Assembly: GCF_001510655.1 (NCBI RefSeq)
Contig: NZ_LMVC01000002.1
Span: forward strand, 517,700 to 581,699
Direction: 5' to 3'
From: Fictibacillus sp. FJAT-27399
GTDB lineage: Bacteria; Bacillota; Bacilli; Bacillales; Fictibacillaceae
Length of the DNA stretch: 64,000 nucleotides
Both the position numbers and the translations under genes were made by a program. This document shows positions 63,991 through 64,000 of this stretch, piece after piece (the first letter of the stretch is position 1; each line of letters starts with the position of its first letter). The notes beneath the pieces are model-generated. The model worked only from the letters and a program-made list of their open reading frames with translations. It searched no databases and was not told the DNA's origin.

Positions 63991-64000
63991 GTATGGCATA

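Overview
This window is chromosomal DNA from an endospore-forming Firmicute of the Bacillaceae. The evidence is the gene order, which largely follows the Bacillus subtilis polA-to-gerM segment: phoPR, polA-mutM-ytaF-coaE, gapB, speD, nrdR-dnaB-dnaI, ytxC, thrS, infC-rpmI-rplT, sspI/ysgA, pheST, rnhC, zapA-cvpA-polX-mutS2, the fad/etf genes, trxA, uvrC, lysC, yslB, sdhCAB, gerE, racE and gerM. Sporulation genes (ytaF, ytxC, sspI, gerE, gerM, glcU-gdh), low-GC codon use, strong Shine-Dalgarno sites and frequent TTG/GTG starts agree. A Fictibacillus-like organism would fit, but I cannot prove the genus from sequence alone.

Layout. 1-700: tail of an upstream gene, its terminator and two dispersed repeat elements with terminal inverted repeats. 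700-3,300: PhoP-PhoR, followed by a PhoP-box-like array just downstream. 3,370-9,370: DNA repair/replication (polA, mutM), ytaF, coaE and gluconeogenic gapB behind a CcpN-type operator. 9,500-13,520: speD with a long structured leader, a conserved small protein, nrdR, dnaB and dnaI. 13,600-18,200: accessory metabolism (glcU-gdh, a lone mqnC, an amino-acid ABC importer without a local ATPase). 18,280-23,380: ytxC, T-box-thrS, L20-leader-infC-rpmI-rplT, ysdA. 23,390-26,530: a cyanide-insensitive bd-type oxidase pair on the minus strand and a VTT-domain membrane protein. 26,650-28,550: a visibly AT-rich accessory island with a dCTP deaminase, a membrane-anchored degenerate paralogue and an all-alpha dUTPase. 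28,590-40,200: sspI, ysgA, T-box-pheST, rnhC and zapA to yshE. 40,210-46,110: fatty-acid degradation (fadD, fadR, fadB, etfBA), with a repeat element lodged between fadB and etfB. 46,200-56,460: a histidine phosphatase, trxA, uvrC, L-box-lysC, BirA-controlled bioB, yslB, sdhCAB, gerE. 56,650-61,720: glcT, RAT/terminator, ptsGHI. 61,900-64,000: racE, a triplicated terminator, gerM.

Regulation is rich in transcription attenuation: two T-boxes (thrS, pheST), a lysine riboswitch (lysC), an L20 leader (infC), a GlcT antiterminator site (ptsG) and an unassigned leader at speD. DNA operators are visible for FadR, BirA and CcpN, with candidates for PhoP and for an unknown factor at the infC promoter. 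infC uses the rare ATT start and lysC has an internal start for a beta subunit.

The most unusual items are the nucleotide-metabolism island at 26.7-28.5 kb, the two copies of a structured element of about 260-280 bp whose apical stem varies in a compensatory way, two oppositely oriented arrays of ~20-nt motifs, and the orphan arrangements of mqnC, artPQ and bioB. No transposase, rRNA, tRNA, CRISPR array or prophage structural gene was seen.
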